Assembly: GCA_031296935.1 (NCBI GenBank)
Contig: JAVDPD010000006.1
Location: 62,001 to 126,000, forward strand
From: Cerasicoccus maritimus
GTDB lineage: Bacteria; Verrucomicrobiota; Verrucomicrobiia; Opitutales; Cerasicoccaceae
DNA: 64,000 bases
Direction: 5' to 3'
Positions 15,537-25,090 of the stretch are shown piece after piece. A program made the position numbers and the translations under genes. The stretch's first letter is position 1. Each line of letters begins with the position of its first letter. Under the pieces are notes generated by a model. The model saw only the letters and a list, made by a program, of their open reading frames with translations, had not been told where the DNA came from and did no database searches.

Positions 15537-17318
15537 ATGAACCGCGCATACGTATCAGGAATTCGATTCGCTTTTGTAACCGTCGTCATTTTCACGTGCT
15601 TCGCCGTCCTGCTGGGACGTTTGATTCACCTGCATCTCGTCGAGGGCGAGAAGCTTGCGCGCATTGTTGAGCAGAACCGCGAACGCGTTCTGGAAATTAA
15701 AGCCCGCCGCGGCAACATCGTTGACCGCCGGGGTAACCTGATGGCTTCCACACAGGCGGTTTACGAAATCGGCGTCGACCCGCAGTCGATCACTGCCGAG
15801 GACTACGCCCGCGCGCCGGAAGTCGCCGCATTGCTTGGCTTGGACCCGGAGTTTGTCTGGGAAAAATTCGACCACAAGCTGCGCACGGTCGACACCGCGA
15901 CTGGCCCCGAAATCCGTAACGTTCGTTGGAACGAACTGGCGGACACCGTGGACGAGCCGACCTACGAAGCCGTCAAGGCGCTGGGCATCCGCTCAGTTTA
16001 CGGCAACCGCAAGTTTCAGCGTGTTTACCCGGCCGAAGGCCTGGCCGCGCACGTTCTGGGCTTTGTCAACAAGGAGGAAACGCCCGTCTCTGGCGTGGAG
16101 CGTTTTTGCGATTTCTACCTGGCCGGCCAGGATGGCTGGCGCAAGTCCGAGAAGGATGGCCGCCGCCACGAGTTGATCCAGTTTAGTACGCGTGAAGTGG
16201 AGCCGCGTGACGGCCTCAACGTGGAGCTGACGATCGACCTGAACATCCAGCACTACGTGGAGCAGCAGATCGCCAAGGTCGTCGAGGAATCCACGCCAAA
16301 GGGCGTGGCGGTGATCGTGAGCGAAGTTGCCACGGGCCAAATCCTCGCCATGGCGAATTACCCGACCTTTGATCCGAACGAGTTCTGGAAGAGCCCGATT
16401 GAAAACCTGCGCAACCGCGCGGTGACGGATATTTACGAACCTGGCTCGACGTTCAAAGTCGTGTCGGCCGCTGGCGCTTTGAACGAAGACCTCGTGACGC
16501 CGAGCACTGTTTTCGACTGCAGCGTGCCGGTGGTGGAATACAAGGGCCGCAAGCTTGGCTTGCCGAAGGATTCGCATCCGCTGGAAGAATTGACCGTGAG
16601 TGAAATCGTGGTGAAGTCCAGCAATCGTGGAGCCGCATTGCTCGGCTTAAAGCTCGAAGAACAACGCCTTTACGATTACGCGCACCGCTTTGGCTATGGG
16701 CAGAAAACCGGCTTTCCGCTGGACCTCGAAGAGAACGGCATCCTGCACCCGGTAAAGGCCTGGGACGGGTTGACGATTACGCGCTTGCCGATGGGCCACG
16801 CGATCAGCGCCACGCCGATTCAGGTGCATTACGCAATGAGCGCGATTGCCAACGGCGGCGTGCTCATGAAGCCGCAGATTGTTCGCCAAATCTTTGACAA
16901 CAATGGCACGCCGGTCATGCAGTTTTCGCCCGAGGCGAAGTCTCGTGTCGTGTCGTCTTACACCGCGAATCAGTTGACCGACATGCTCGCGGATGTGGTC
17001 GGCGAAGAGGGCACTGCTCGACGTGCTGCGATTGAAAATTACGGAGTTGCCGGTAAGACGGGCACGACGCAAAAGATCGTGAACGGTCGCTATTCGCACC
17101 GACATCACGTAGGTTCCTTTGTGGGCTTTTTCCCGAAATCAAATCCCCGCCTGGTGATCACCGTGGTGGTGGATGAACCGGAACTCAAGGGCGTCGGCTA
17201 CGGCGGCGTGGTGGCGGCTCCGGTGTTTAAAAACATTGCCGAGCACTGCATCCAGTATTTGGGGATCCCGCCTGAGCCGGAGAGCCCGCTGGTTGCCATT
17301 AGGGAGGGCGCACGATGA
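15537..17318 (+). CDS. ftsI: Division-specific D,D-transpeptidase FtsI (PBP3)
   Basis: 593 residues. Single N-terminal membrane anchor (about residues 8-28), dimerisation/pedestal domain beginning RRGNIVDRRGNLMAS, and a C-terminal transpeptidase with the three penicillin-binding motifs: STFK at Ser304, SSN near residue 361 and KTG at Lys507 (GKTGTT). It cross-links septal peptidoglycan with FtsW in the periplasm. The stop overlaps the murE start by ATGA. Confidence 0.95.
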   Translation: MNRAYVSGIRFAFVTVVIFTCFAVLLGRLIHLHLVEGEKLARIVEQNRERVLEIKARRGNIVDRRGNLMASTQAVYEIGVDPQSITAEDYARAPEVAALLGLDPEFVWEKFDHKLRTVDTATGPEIRNVRWNELADTVDEPTYEAVKALGIRSVYGNRKFQRVYPAEGLAAHVLGFVNKEETPVSGVERFCDFYLAGQDGWRKSEKDGRRHELIQFSTREVEPRDGLNVELTIDLNIQHYVEQQIAKVVEESTPKGVAVIVSEVATGQILAMANYPTFDPNEFWKSPIENLRNRAVTDIYEPGSTFKVVSAAGALNEDLVTPSTVFDCSVPVVEYKGRKLGLPKDSHPLEELTVSEIVVKSSNRGAALLGLKLEEQRLYDYAHRFGYGQKTGFPLDLEENGILHPVKAWDGLTITRLPMGHAISATPIQVHYAMSAIANGGVLMKPQIVRQIFDNNGTPVMQFSPEAKSRVVSSYTANQLTDMLADVVGEEGTARRAAIENYGVAGKTGTTQKIVNGRYSHRHHVGSFVGFFPKSNPRLVITVVVDEPELKGVGYGGVVAAPVFKNIAEHCIQYLGIPPEPESPLVAIREGAR

Positions 17319-18883
17319 TAGGTTTTGCTTCACTGGAAAATACACTGAGCTGGGGCATGGCGATGCGCAGCAATCCGGAGCTCGGTGGCGCCATGGCCGC
17401 TAAGCGCACCATGCGTGCGCTGACGCACGGCGTGGACCACATCAAGGCCACGGGCGATGATGATGTCCGCGTGACATGCCTCATTTCCGATAGCCGTCGG
17501 GTGGCTCCGGGCGCGTTGTTTTTCGCCATCGAAGGCGCCAATACCAGTGGTTCGTTTTACGTGGAAGAAGCCATCGACCGCGGCGCTATCGGCATCGTGG
17601 GCGAGCGTGAGCCCGGCCCCCGGATGAGCGTGCCTTACATCCAGGTGAAGGATGCACGCTTGGCGTTGGCGGAAATTGCTGGTCGTTTCTTTGATCATCC
17701 CGACCGCGCGATGGATTTGGTTGGCGTGACAGGCACCAATGGTAAGACCACCGTGACGATGCTCACCCAGCATTTGCTGGCGGACAAACCGTACAGCGTT
17801 GGCCTGCTCGGCACGGTCCGCTATGACCTCGGTCGCCGCACGTTGCCGAGCTACAAGACCACGCCCGAAAGCGTGGACATCTACTCGATGCTCGACCAAA
17901 TGCGCATTGAAGGCTGCCACTCGGCGGTGCTCGAAGTCAGCTCCCACGCGATCGACCAGGAGCGCGTGCGCGGTATTCGTTTTCCGGTGGCTGCGTTCCT
18001 GAATCTGACCCAGGACCACATCGACTACCACCAGTCGATGGATGAATATTTTGAAGTCAAACGCCGCCTCTTTACCGGCGAAACTGGCAACCAACCAGAA
18101 GTCTGCGTCATCAACATCGACGATCCTTATGGTCTCCGGCTCGCGCAAGAGCTGGAGACCAAGGGACGCGTCTTGACCTTTGGCGTTCACGAGTCGGCAG
18201 AGCTGCGCGCAAGTGACATCAAGCTCTCGCCGAACGGCAGTGTGTTCAAGCTGACCTGGCCCGGTGGCGAAGTGGAAGTCGCCACCGAGCTCGCCGGAAA
18301 GTATAACGTGAGCAACCTCTTGGCCGCGCTCGCAATCTGCGTGGGCATGGGCCGCGAAATTTCCGAAGTGCTGCCGCGCGTGGCGACGTTCCCCGGCGTG
18401 CCCGGTCGCATGGAAAGAATCGACGTGGGCCAAACTTTTCCCGTGCTCGTGGACTACGCGCACACCGACGACGCCTTGCGCAACGCGCTGACGATGCTCC
18501 GCGAAATCACCCCCGGCCGCGTGCTGGTGGTCTTTGGCTGCGGTGGCAATCGCGACCGCGACAAGCGCCCGAAGATGACGGCCGCCGTGCAGGAAATGGC
18601 CGACTTTGCCTGGGCGACAGCAGACAACCCGCGCCGCGAAAATCTCTCCGATATTTTCGACGATATGCGCGCCGGAGTGACCAAGCCCGACGAGATAGAA
18701 TTCATCGACGACCGCCGCCGCGCGATCAGCATTGCGCTGGAAACCGCGAAGGCCGGCGACTGCGTGCTCATCGCGGGGAAGGGCCACGAGACCTACCAGG
18801 AATTTGCCGACACTGTTGCCCCGTTTGACGACCGCCAGGTCGCGCGGGAACTGCTAAACTTGAAAAAACTACGACCGAACTGA
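17315..18883 (+). CDS. murE: UDP-MurNAc-L-Ala-D-Glu:meso-diaminopimelate ligase MurE
   Basis: 522 residues, three Mur-ligase domains. ATP site GTNGKTT begins at Gly140; the acceptor-specificity motif DNPR lies at residue 437, which in this family selects meso-diaminopimelate rather than lysine. VSSHAIDQERVRG and LTQDHIDYHQSMDEYF are also typical. The first 40 or so residues are longer than in E. coli MurE, so one of the internal Met codons (17 or 27) might be the true start, although ATG 17315 couples by ATGA with ftsI. Confidence 0.95.
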   Translation: MIGFASLENTLSWGMAMRSNPELGGAMAAKRTMRALTHGVDHIKATGDDDVRVTCLISDSRRVAPGALFFAIEGANTSGSFYVEEAIDRGAIGIVGEREPGPRMSVPYIQVKDARLALAEIAGRFFDHPDRAMDLVGVTGTNGKTTVTMLTQHLLADKPYSVGLLGTVRYDLGRRTLPSYKTTPESVDIYSMLDQMRIEGCHSAVLEVSSHAIDQERVRGIRFPVAAFLNLTQDHIDYHQSMDEYFEVKRRLFTGETGNQPEVCVINIDDPYGLRLAQELETKGRVLTFGVHESAELRASDIKLSPNGSVFKLTWPGGEVEVATELAGKYNVSNLLAALAICVGMGREISEVLPRVATFPGVPGRMERIDVGQTFPVLVDYAHTDDALRNALTMLREITPGRVLVVFGCGGNRDRDKRPKMTAAVQEMADFAWATADNPRRENLSDIFDDMRAGVTKPDEIEFIDDRRRAISIALETAKAGDCVLIAGKGHETYQEFADTVAPFDDRQVARELLNLKKLRPN

Positions 18884-20289
18884 TGCCTGCCTTCGAGCCA
18901 CAGCTACTTGCCGATTGGACCGCGGGAAAGTGGTTGGGCGCACCGCCAGAAAAGCCCATCACTGGCTTCTGCCAGGACACCCGGAAGATCAAGCCGGGTG
19001 ACTGCTTTGTTGCGCTGAAAACGGAGCAACGCGACGGTCATGCATTCCTTGCTTCTGCGCGTGATGCCGGTGCGACAGCCGCCCTCGTAGATCAGCCGCG
19101 GGACGATATTTATTTGCCGCAATTGTTCGTGAAGGACTCCCTTTCGGCCTTCCAAACGATTGCCCACCAGCACCGCAAAACCTTTCCCGGTCCGGTGGTT
19201 GGAGTTACGGGCAGTTGCGGGAAAACTTCTACGAAGGATCTCATCGCGCGCCTCCTTGGAGACGAGTGTTTGAAGACCGAGAAGAACCTGAACAACACCC
19301 TCGGCGTGCCGCTAACACTGACGAAGCTGGACCCGGCGAAGCATCAGTATGCCGTGGTCGAAGCAGGCATCAACCAGCCGGGTGAGATGTCCGTGCTTGG
19401 TCGCATGATTGCGCCCAGTGTGGCCGTGGTGACGATGGTGGGACCCGCGCATTTAGAGCTGTTGAACGACGTTGAAACCGTGGCCCGTGAAAAGGCGGAG
19501 CTCGTGCGTTTGGGCGCACCAGGCGCATCGTTGGTTTGCTCGGAGGGTGTCTTGAAGTTCCCGGCGTTTCATCAATTTGGCGGCGAAATCTTCAGTGTGT
19601 GCCAAGCCTGCGGCGAAAAGCCGGAGCTTGACTTCACCGAATACCGCAGCTGCTTCACATTCTTCCGGGAGGGAGAGGGGACGCGCATTCAAGTCAAAAG
19701 CGCGCTGTTCGCCGGACAGTTTACAATCGATTCCCACCTGACCAAAGGCATGGTGTCCAACGCGGTGCTCGCGGTGCTGACGGCGATACTTTGCGGTGCA
19801 AAGTGGGAGAGTGTGCAAAAGCGTTTGCAGGGCTGGAAGCCCGGCGCTGACCGTGGCTCGATTTATCATTGGGAAAACAACCTTTATTACGTGGATTGCT
19901 ATAACGCCAACCCTGCGTCGATGACCGACGCGCTGGAAACTTTTGCCTCTCTGGCGCCGGACGCAAGTCCACGCCTTTACGTGCTCGGCGGCATGAAAGA
20001 ACTTGGCGAACAGTCGAAAGCTTTGCATCGCAAAGTTGGTGCCGCTGTGCCGCTCCGCCCGCAGGATCGCGCTTTGCTGATTGGCGAAGAAGGCGAAGGC
20101 TACGCAGCTGGATTACGGGATAATGGTGCGGAGAAATCTCAACTCGTGCAATACACAACTGCCGTTGCCGCACAGACGGCGTTGGATTTGTTTAGCGGTT
20201 CGATTTTTGTGAAAGGCAGCCGCTCTTATGCGCTGGAAACCCTGCTGCCACAAGGCTTGCTCAACCAGAAAGAGGCGCAGGCATGCTAA
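18883..20289 (+). CDS. murF: UDP-MurNAc-tripeptide:D-Ala-D-Ala ligase MurF
   Basis: 468 residues with the Mur-ligase ATP site GVTGSCGKTSTKDLI (near residue 108), NNTLGVPLTL, EAGINQPGEM and NANPASMTDALE. Attaches D-Ala-D-Ala to complete the UDP-MurNAc pentapeptide in the cytoplasm. The start overlaps the murE stop (TGATG). Two exact copies of the CTTTGC-NNN-GCAAAG palindrome lie within it, in different frames. Confidence 0.93.
   Translation: MPAFEPQLLADWTAGKWLGAPPEKPITGFCQDTRKIKPGDCFVALKTEQRDGHAFLASARDAGATAALVDQPRDDIYLPQLFVKDSLSAFQTIAHQHRKTFPGPVVGVTGSCGKTSTKDLIARLLGDECLKTEKNLNNTLGVPLTLTKLDPAKHQYAVVEAGINQPGEMSVLGRMIAPSVAVVTMVGPAHLELLNDVETVAREKAELVRLGAPGASLVCSEGVLKFPAFHQFGGEIFSVCQACGEKPELDFTEYRSCFTFFREGEGTRIQVKSALFAGQFTIDSHLTKGMVSNAVLAVLTAILCGAKWESVQKRLQGWKPGADRGSIYHWENNLYYVDCYNANPASMTDALETFASLAPDASPRLYVLGGMKELGEQSKALHRKVGAAVPLRPQDRALLIGEEGEGYAAGLRDNGAEKSQLVQYTTAVAAQTALDLFSGSIFVKGSRSYALETLLPQGLLNQKEAQAC
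19789..19803. repeat. Spaced palindrome CTTTGC-GGT-GCAAAG
   Basis: Copy 1 of 7 in the window; inside murF, read in frame as L-C-G-A-K. Confidence 0.7.
20021..20035. repeat. Spaced palindrome CTTTGC-ATC-GCAAAG
   Basis: Copy 2; inside murF but shifted by one base relative to copy 1, coding within A-L-H-R-K-V. Confidence 0.7.
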
Positions 20290-21383
20290 CTTATCTAGCA
20301 GGTTTAGAAGATATCTGGGGGCCGTTCCGCTTGTTCGGTTCGATCACTTTCCGCATGATGATGGCAGCGGCGACTGCGCTCTGCGTTGGCTTCATCATCG
20401 CGCCGCCGATCTTTGATCGTTTACGCCGTTTGAAGGCAGAGCAAATTTTCCGCAACTCAAGCGAGGTCGGCAAACTGGCGGACTTGCATGCGAGTAAGAA
20501 GAGCACGCCGACTATGGGCGGGCTGATGATTTTTGCGGCTGTTACGGGTAGCTCTATTCTCTGGGCCAAGCCTAACGTTTACGTGATCACCGCGCTGGTG
20601 GTTTACGCCGGGCTGACCGCGATTGGCTTCTTCGACGACTACTTGAAAGTGACGAAGAAAAGCAGCGCCGGTTTGTCGAGCCGCTGGAAGCTCGCAGGGC
20701 AAGCCTTGCTGACCTTCCTCGCTTTGGGCCTCCTGTTGGGCAACTCCGAAACGCGCGATGCAATGCGGGAACTTTGGCTTCCGTTCGTCAAATTTGCGGT
20801 ACTCGATCCGATGCCGCTGTGGTTCGCATTCATCTTCTTTTTCTTCGTGCTCGCGGGCTCAAGCAACGCGATCAACCTGACCGACGGCATCGACGGTCTC
20901 GCCATCGGCTGCACGGTTACGGTGGCCATCGTTTACGCAGTCATGGCCTATGCGGCGGGTAACTCGATCATCGCGGATTACTTCCTGCTCAGCTACATTC
21001 CGGGCACGGGTGAACTCGCCGTCGTTTGCACGGCGCTCATTGGCGGCAGCCTGGCATTTCTTTGGCACAATAGCCACCCGGCAACGGTCTTCATGGGCGA
21101 CACCGGCTCGCTCGCGCTCGGCGGTTTGATCGGCTCGATCGCCTTCATGGTCCACCAACCGGTCACGCTGGTGATCGTGGGTGGCATCTTCGTGATGGAA
21201 GCCGTATCGGTCATTTTACAGGTCGGTTCGTTTAAGCTCACGGGCAAGCGCATCTTCCGCATGGCGCCGATTCACCACCACTTCGAACTCGCCGGCTGGC
21301 ACGAATCTAAAGTCGTGATCCGCTTCTGGATCCTTTCGCTCATCTTCGCCTTCATTGGCCTCGCTTCGCTCAAACTTCGTTAA
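20283..21383 (+). CDS. mraY: Phospho-MurNAc-pentapeptide translocase MraY
   Basis: 366 residues, about ten membrane segments. Signature motifs: KKSTPTMGGLMIF, FFDDYLKV (Asp pair), NLTDGIDGLAIG, MGDTGSLALGG and the HHHFELAGW loop near the C-terminus. Transfers phospho-MurNAc-pentapeptide to undecaprenyl phosphate to make lipid I at the inner face of the membrane. The start lies inside the end of murF. Confidence 0.96.
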   Translation: MLTYLAGLEDIWGPFRLFGSITFRMMMAAATALCVGFIIAPPIFDRLRRLKAEQIFRNSSEVGKLADLHASKKSTPTMGGLMIFAAVTGSSILWAKPNVYVITALVVYAGLTAIGFFDDYLKVTKKSSAGLSSRWKLAGQALLTFLALGLLLGNSETRDAMRELWLPFVKFAVLDPMPLWFAFIFFFFVLAGSSNAINLTDGIDGLAIGCTVTVAIVYAVMAYAAGNSIIADYFLLSYIPGTGELAVVCTALIGGSLAFLWHNSHPATVFMGDTGSLALGGLIGSIAFMVHQPVTLVIVGGIFVMEAVSVILQVGSFKLTGKRIFRMAPIHHHFELAGWHESKVVIRFWILSLIFAFIGLASLKLR

Positions 21384-21389
21384 CGCAAT

Positions 21390-22700
21390 ATGTCTCCTCT
21401 CGCCAACCAGATTCCCGATTTGCACGCAGGTCCCGCTGCGGTGCTCGGTGCTGGCGTGAGTGGACTCGGCGCGATGGCGCTGCTGCGCAGCCAGGGCGCG
21501 TGGGTGAATCTTTTTGACGAAAATGGAACCGCTGGCGCCAAGACGGAGTTTACCGACCGCGATGCCAAACAGCACAAGCTCGTGGTGCATAGCCCGGGCC
21601 TTTCGCCGGACCATCCTTGGCTGGCAAAAGCGCGTGACGCTGGTGCCTCAGTTTATGGCGAGCTGGATTTTGCGTCGGTTTACTGGCCGGGCGGATTGGT
21701 CGCCGTGACGGGCGTCAACGGCAAGACGACGTTGACTGAGTTTCTCGTGCACGCGCTGAAGAGTGTCGGCACGGATGCGATGGCCGCAGGCAATGTCGGC
21801 TTCCCGCTTTCGCGCTTTTTCGAAACCGGCGGTGCCGACAGCACGGTGGCCGTTTGCGAAGTGAGCTCCTTCCAATCCGAGGGCATGCGCGCGTTTCGTC
21901 CTCAGGCAGTGCTTTGGACGAACTTCGCCGAAGACCACTTGGAGCGCCACGGCACGATGGAGAAATATTTCGCGGCCAAGTGGCGCTTGGTCGAGCGCCT
22001 GGTCCGCCCGCGTTTGATCGTGGGCCCGAGCGTTGCGGAGTGGGCGAAGCTGCTGGGCTATAAGCTGCCTAGCTACACCATTGTCATCGATTCGGAGAGC
22101 GTGACGCCGCCTGCAGGAAGCCCGTTTGTGAATTATCCCCAGCGCGAAAACTACGCCTTGGCGCGCGCCTACTGGGAAATGGAAGGCAGTGATTTGGCCG
22201 AGTTGGATGCCGCGGCTTGTAGTTTCCACGTGCCCGCGCACCGCTTGGAGCTCATTGCCAAAGGCGACGATGGCGTGCAGTTTTGGAACGACTCGAAGGC
22301 GACAAATTTTCACGCTGCCGAAGCCGGCATTGCGGCGACGCACGGCCCGATTGTCTGGATCGGCGGAGGGCGTCGCAAAGGCGGGGATGTTGCGGCGTTT
22401 GCCCAGCGAATTTCTGGTAAAATTTCGCACGCTTGCTTGGTGGGGGAATCTGCACCGGAGTTAGCTGAGGCGTTTACCGCACTCGGCACGCCGCATCACT
22501 GCCACTCGAGCCTGTCGGAAGCGGTGCGCGAGGCCTGGAATCGCCGCGAAAGTGGGGGGTCTATCCTACTGAGCCCCGGCTTTTCCAGTCATGATCAATT
22601 TGCCAGTTATGCAGAACGCGGGGAATGCTTTAAACAAGCGGTTTTGAGTTTGAAGGGCGTCACTGCCGCATCTACCGTCACTGAATGCGTCAAACCGTAA
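21390..22700 (+). CDS. murD: UDP-MurNAc-L-Ala:D-Glu ligase MurD
   Basis: 436 residues. N-terminal Rossmann part (AAVLGAGVSGLGAMALL), ATP site VTGVNGKTTLTEFL near residue 105, SSFQSEGM and WTNFAEDHLERHGTMEKYF, then NDSKATNFHAAEAG, all MurD hallmarks. Adds D-glutamate to UDP-MurNAc-L-Ala. Six bases separate it from mraY. Confidence 0.95.
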   Translation: MSPLANQIPDLHAGPAAVLGAGVSGLGAMALLRSQGAWVNLFDENGTAGAKTEFTDRDAKQHKLVVHSPGLSPDHPWLAKARDAGASVYGELDFASVYWPGGLVAVTGVNGKTTLTEFLVHALKSVGTDAMAAGNVGFPLSRFFETGGADSTVAVCEVSSFQSEGMRAFRPQAVLWTNFAEDHLERHGTMEKYFAAKWRLVERLVRPRLIVGPSVAEWAKLLGYKLPSYTIVIDSESVTPPAGSPFVNYPQRENYALARAYWEMEGSDLAELDAAACSFHVPAHRLELIAKGDDGVQFWNDSKATNFHAAEAGIAATHGPIVWIGGGRRKGGDVAAFAQRISGKISHACLVGESAPELAEAFTALGTPHHCHSSLSEAVREAWNRRESGGSILLSPGFSSHDQFASYAERGECFKQAVLSLKGVTAASTVTECVKP

Positions 22701-22711
22701 AAAATATCACC

Positions 22712-23929
22712 ATGAAACTTGCCCATATTTTCACCATCGTCCTTGGCTTGCATGCGGTCGTTATCGCCGCATTGTTCGTCGGTCCTGGATGCGCCTCCGA
22801 CGCCGGTCAAACGACCACGGCGGCGGCTGAGCCTGCCGGCGATCCCGGCCACGTGGAAGAGCAACCCTACCGCCCGGCCACGACATCTGTCCGCCCCAAC
22901 AGCGCCTCCGCGCAAACCGGCAGCCAGACCCGCTACCCGCCCACTCGCCCGGCCGACTGGAACATCAGCGACTCGTCCTCGCCGGATGTCGTGGTCCCTG
23001 CGACCACGAGCTACACCGCCACGAATACCAACACGGCTGATCCCGTTGATCCGGGTGAATTCGAAGACAGCAGCGTCCAGGGCTTTAACAAGATTCGCTC
23101 GGGCAGCACGGCAACCGTGACAACTGTCGCGCCGACGCCCACCACCACGGCTGCTCCTGCTGAGCCCTCCGGCGGCCGCACCTACATCGTTAAGAAGGGC
23201 GACGTGCTTTCAAAGATTGCTCGCAACAACGGTGTGACCCTCAGCGAAATAATGGCCGTGAATGGCTTCACCCGCGAGACGGCCAACCAGCTGAAAATCG
23301 GCCAGGTCATTTTGATTCCGTCGGATTCTTACAGCGAGCCCGTGGCTCCGGTCGATGCGCCTGCGCCGACTTACGCTCCGGTTCAAATCAGCGAAGAAGG
23401 CCAAAGCTATAAGGTGCAATCCGGCGACAATCTTTCCGGTATCGCCAAGCGCCATGACTCCTCCGTCAGCGCGATCATCAGCGCCAACGGTTTGGCCAGT
23501 GACCGCATTTACGTGGGGCAGGAACTGCTGATTCCCAAGGTCGCGCCGAAGCCTGAGCCGGTGGTCGGCGTACCGAATTCCGCTGGCGAAGTCACCTACG
23601 TGGTTGCCTCGGGCGACACCCTGGGCGGCATCGCGCGTCGCTATGGCGTTGATGTTAAAACCATCATGCAGACCAACGGTATTTCCGATCCGCGTCGCCT
23701 GCGCGTTGGCCAAGTGTTGACGATTCCTACTGGCTTGGAACCGGTCAGCTCGACGCCCGCACCCAAGCCGGTCACGGTCGTTACGCCGAAGCCCGCACCG
23801 GTGGCGCCCGCTGCTCCGGTCGTTCCCGTGACTCCGCCTCAGCCTGAGCCGATCATGGTCGAAGAGGTAAACGAGCTGGACGAAATCGACTTCGAAAACG
23901 CACCCATCGTCGAGCAGGTGCAGGAGTAA
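22712..23929 (+). CDS. LysM-repeat protein inside the dcw cluster
   Basis: 405 residues. N-terminal hydrophobic export signal (MKLAHIFTIVLGLHAVVIAA) with a possible lipidation Cys in VGPGCAS, though the lipobox is poor. After a disordered Thr/Pro region come three LysM domains at about residues 155-205, 229-277 and 291-340, each with Y-x-V-x-x-G-D-x-L and a closing V-G-Q-x-L-x-I-P. A Pro/Val-rich acidic tail follows. LysM domains bind peptidoglycan glycan strands; no catalytic domain is present. Its place between murD and ftsW suggests a structural role at the division site, which is inference. Confidence 0.88.
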   Translation: MKLAHIFTIVLGLHAVVIAALFVGPGCASDAGQTTTAAAEPAGDPGHVEEQPYRPATTSVRPNSASAQTGSQTRYPPTRPADWNISDSSSPDVVVPATTSYTATNTNTADPVDPGEFEDSSVQGFNKIRSGSTATVTTVAPTPTTTAAPAEPSGGRTYIVKKGDVLSKIARNNGVTLSEIMAVNGFTRETANQLKIGQVILIPSDSYSEPVAPVDAPAPTYAPVQISEEGQSYKVQSGDNLSGIAKRHDSSVSAIISANGLASDRIYVGQELLIPKVAPKPEPVVGVPNSAGEVTYVVASGDTLGGIARRYGVDVKTIMQTNGISDPRRLRVGQVLTIPTGLEPVSSTPAPKPVTVVTPKPAPVAPAAPVVPVTPPQPEPIMVEEVNELDEIDFENAPIVEQVQE

Positions 23930-23935
23930 ATTTTC

Positions 23936-25090
23936 ATGAACACAATTGGCCAACACACGATCCGCTACTTGCGCCGCCCTGGCGCAGGGTGGGCGTTGCT
24001 GGCCTGTGTGTTCGTGCTGACGGCGCTGGGTTTGATCATGCTCACCAGCGCCGGCCAGTCTCACAATGAGATCATCAAGCAGGACGAGTTTTATCTGTTT
24101 CGCAAGCAAGCGATGTGGCTGGGGATTGCCCTGTGTGCTGGTATCTTCATGTCGATCATCAGCCTCGATTGGCTGGGCAAGATGAGCCACTACATCGCTA
24201 TTGCGGTGTTGGGCTTGCTTGCGCTCGTGCTCGTGCCGCAGATCGGCGTGGAGGTCAATGGTGCCCGTCGCTGGTTGGATCTTGGCCTGATGCGTTTGCA
24301 AGTTTCGGACTTGGCCAAGATCGCCCTCATCATTTGGTTGGCGCGTTATTACGGGACGCGCCAGCGCGAGGTCGCGCAGTTTTGGAAAGGCTTTGTCTTC
24401 CCCGGTTTTGCCGTGGGCGTGTGCTTCATGATGATCATCATGGAGCCCGACTTCGGCACTGCAGCGCTTTGCGGCGCCGTGGGCTTCGCGATGATGTTCC
24501 TGGCTGGCGCGCGTTTGTGGTTCTTGATGCCGACTGCGCTCATGGGCGTGGCCGCGTTTAGCGTGGCCGTTTATTTCGATCCGGTGCGCATGCGCCGCAT
24601 CACGTCGTTCCTGGACGTGGAAGCAAACAAGGCCGATAGCGGTTATCAACTTTGGCAGGGCATCCTGGCCTTTGGCGCTGGCGGCTTGCCCGGAGTTGGC
24701 CTGGGGCAGGGGCGCCAGCAATTGTTCTTTTTGCCCGAGGCGCACACGGACTTCATCTTCCCGGTTATCGGTGAAGAGCTGGGACTCGTGGCGACGATGG
24801 CGGTTGTGGCATTGTTCGCGACGATCTTTGCGGTCGGTGTGCTCGCATTGCGCCGCGCGCCAAATCTTTACCAGTTCCTGTTGGCCACCGGTGCCTTGCT
24901 TTTCCTGACGCTGCAAGCGCTGATCAACATGGGCGTGGTGACCGGCATGCTGCCGACCAAGGGAATGTCCCTTCCGTTCATCAGCTATGGTGGCACGAAC
25001 CTGGTGACCATGTTTGTGCTCATCGGACTGCTCTTTAACTGCTTTGCGAATTGGTCCGCTAAACCCCTGTTGAAGCCGCGCGAACTATGA
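23936..25090 (+). CDS. ftsW: Septal peptidoglycan polymerase FtsW (SEDS family)
   Basis: 384 residues, about ten membrane helices. Family motifs: EVNGARRWLDLGLMRLQVSD (key residues N-G-A-x-R-W), GYQLWQGILAFGAGG, PEAHTDFIFPVIGEELG and the C-terminal MLPTKGMSLPFISYGG signature. Polymerises lipid II at the septum together with FtsI. Its stop overlaps the murG start. Confidence 0.95.
   Translation: MNTIGQHTIRYLRRPGAGWALLACVFVLTALGLIMLTSAGQSHNEIIKQDEFYLFRKQAMWLGIALCAGIFMSIISLDWLGKMSHYIAIAVLGLLALVLVPQIGVEVNGARRWLDLGLMRLQVSDLAKIALIIWLARYYGTRQREVAQFWKGFVFPGFAVGVCFMMIIMEPDFGTAALCGAVGFAMMFLAGARLWFLMPTALMGVAAFSVAVYFDPVRMRRITSFLDVEANKADSGYQLWQGILAFGAGGLPGVGLGQGRQQLFFLPEAHTDFIFPVIGEELGLVATMAVVALFATIFAVGVLALRRAPNLYQFLLATGALLFLTLQALINMGVVTGMLPTKGMSLPFISYGGTNLVTMFVLIGLLFNCFANWSAKPLLKPREL

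Noticed and set aside
17330..18787. 485-codon open frame on the - strand across murE
   Set aside because: Antisense to a fully recognisable murE; no motif.
23210..24916. 568-codon open frame on the - strand across the LysM and ftsW genes
   Set aside because: Antisense to two recognised genes; composition is His/Gln/Arg-rich and domain-free.
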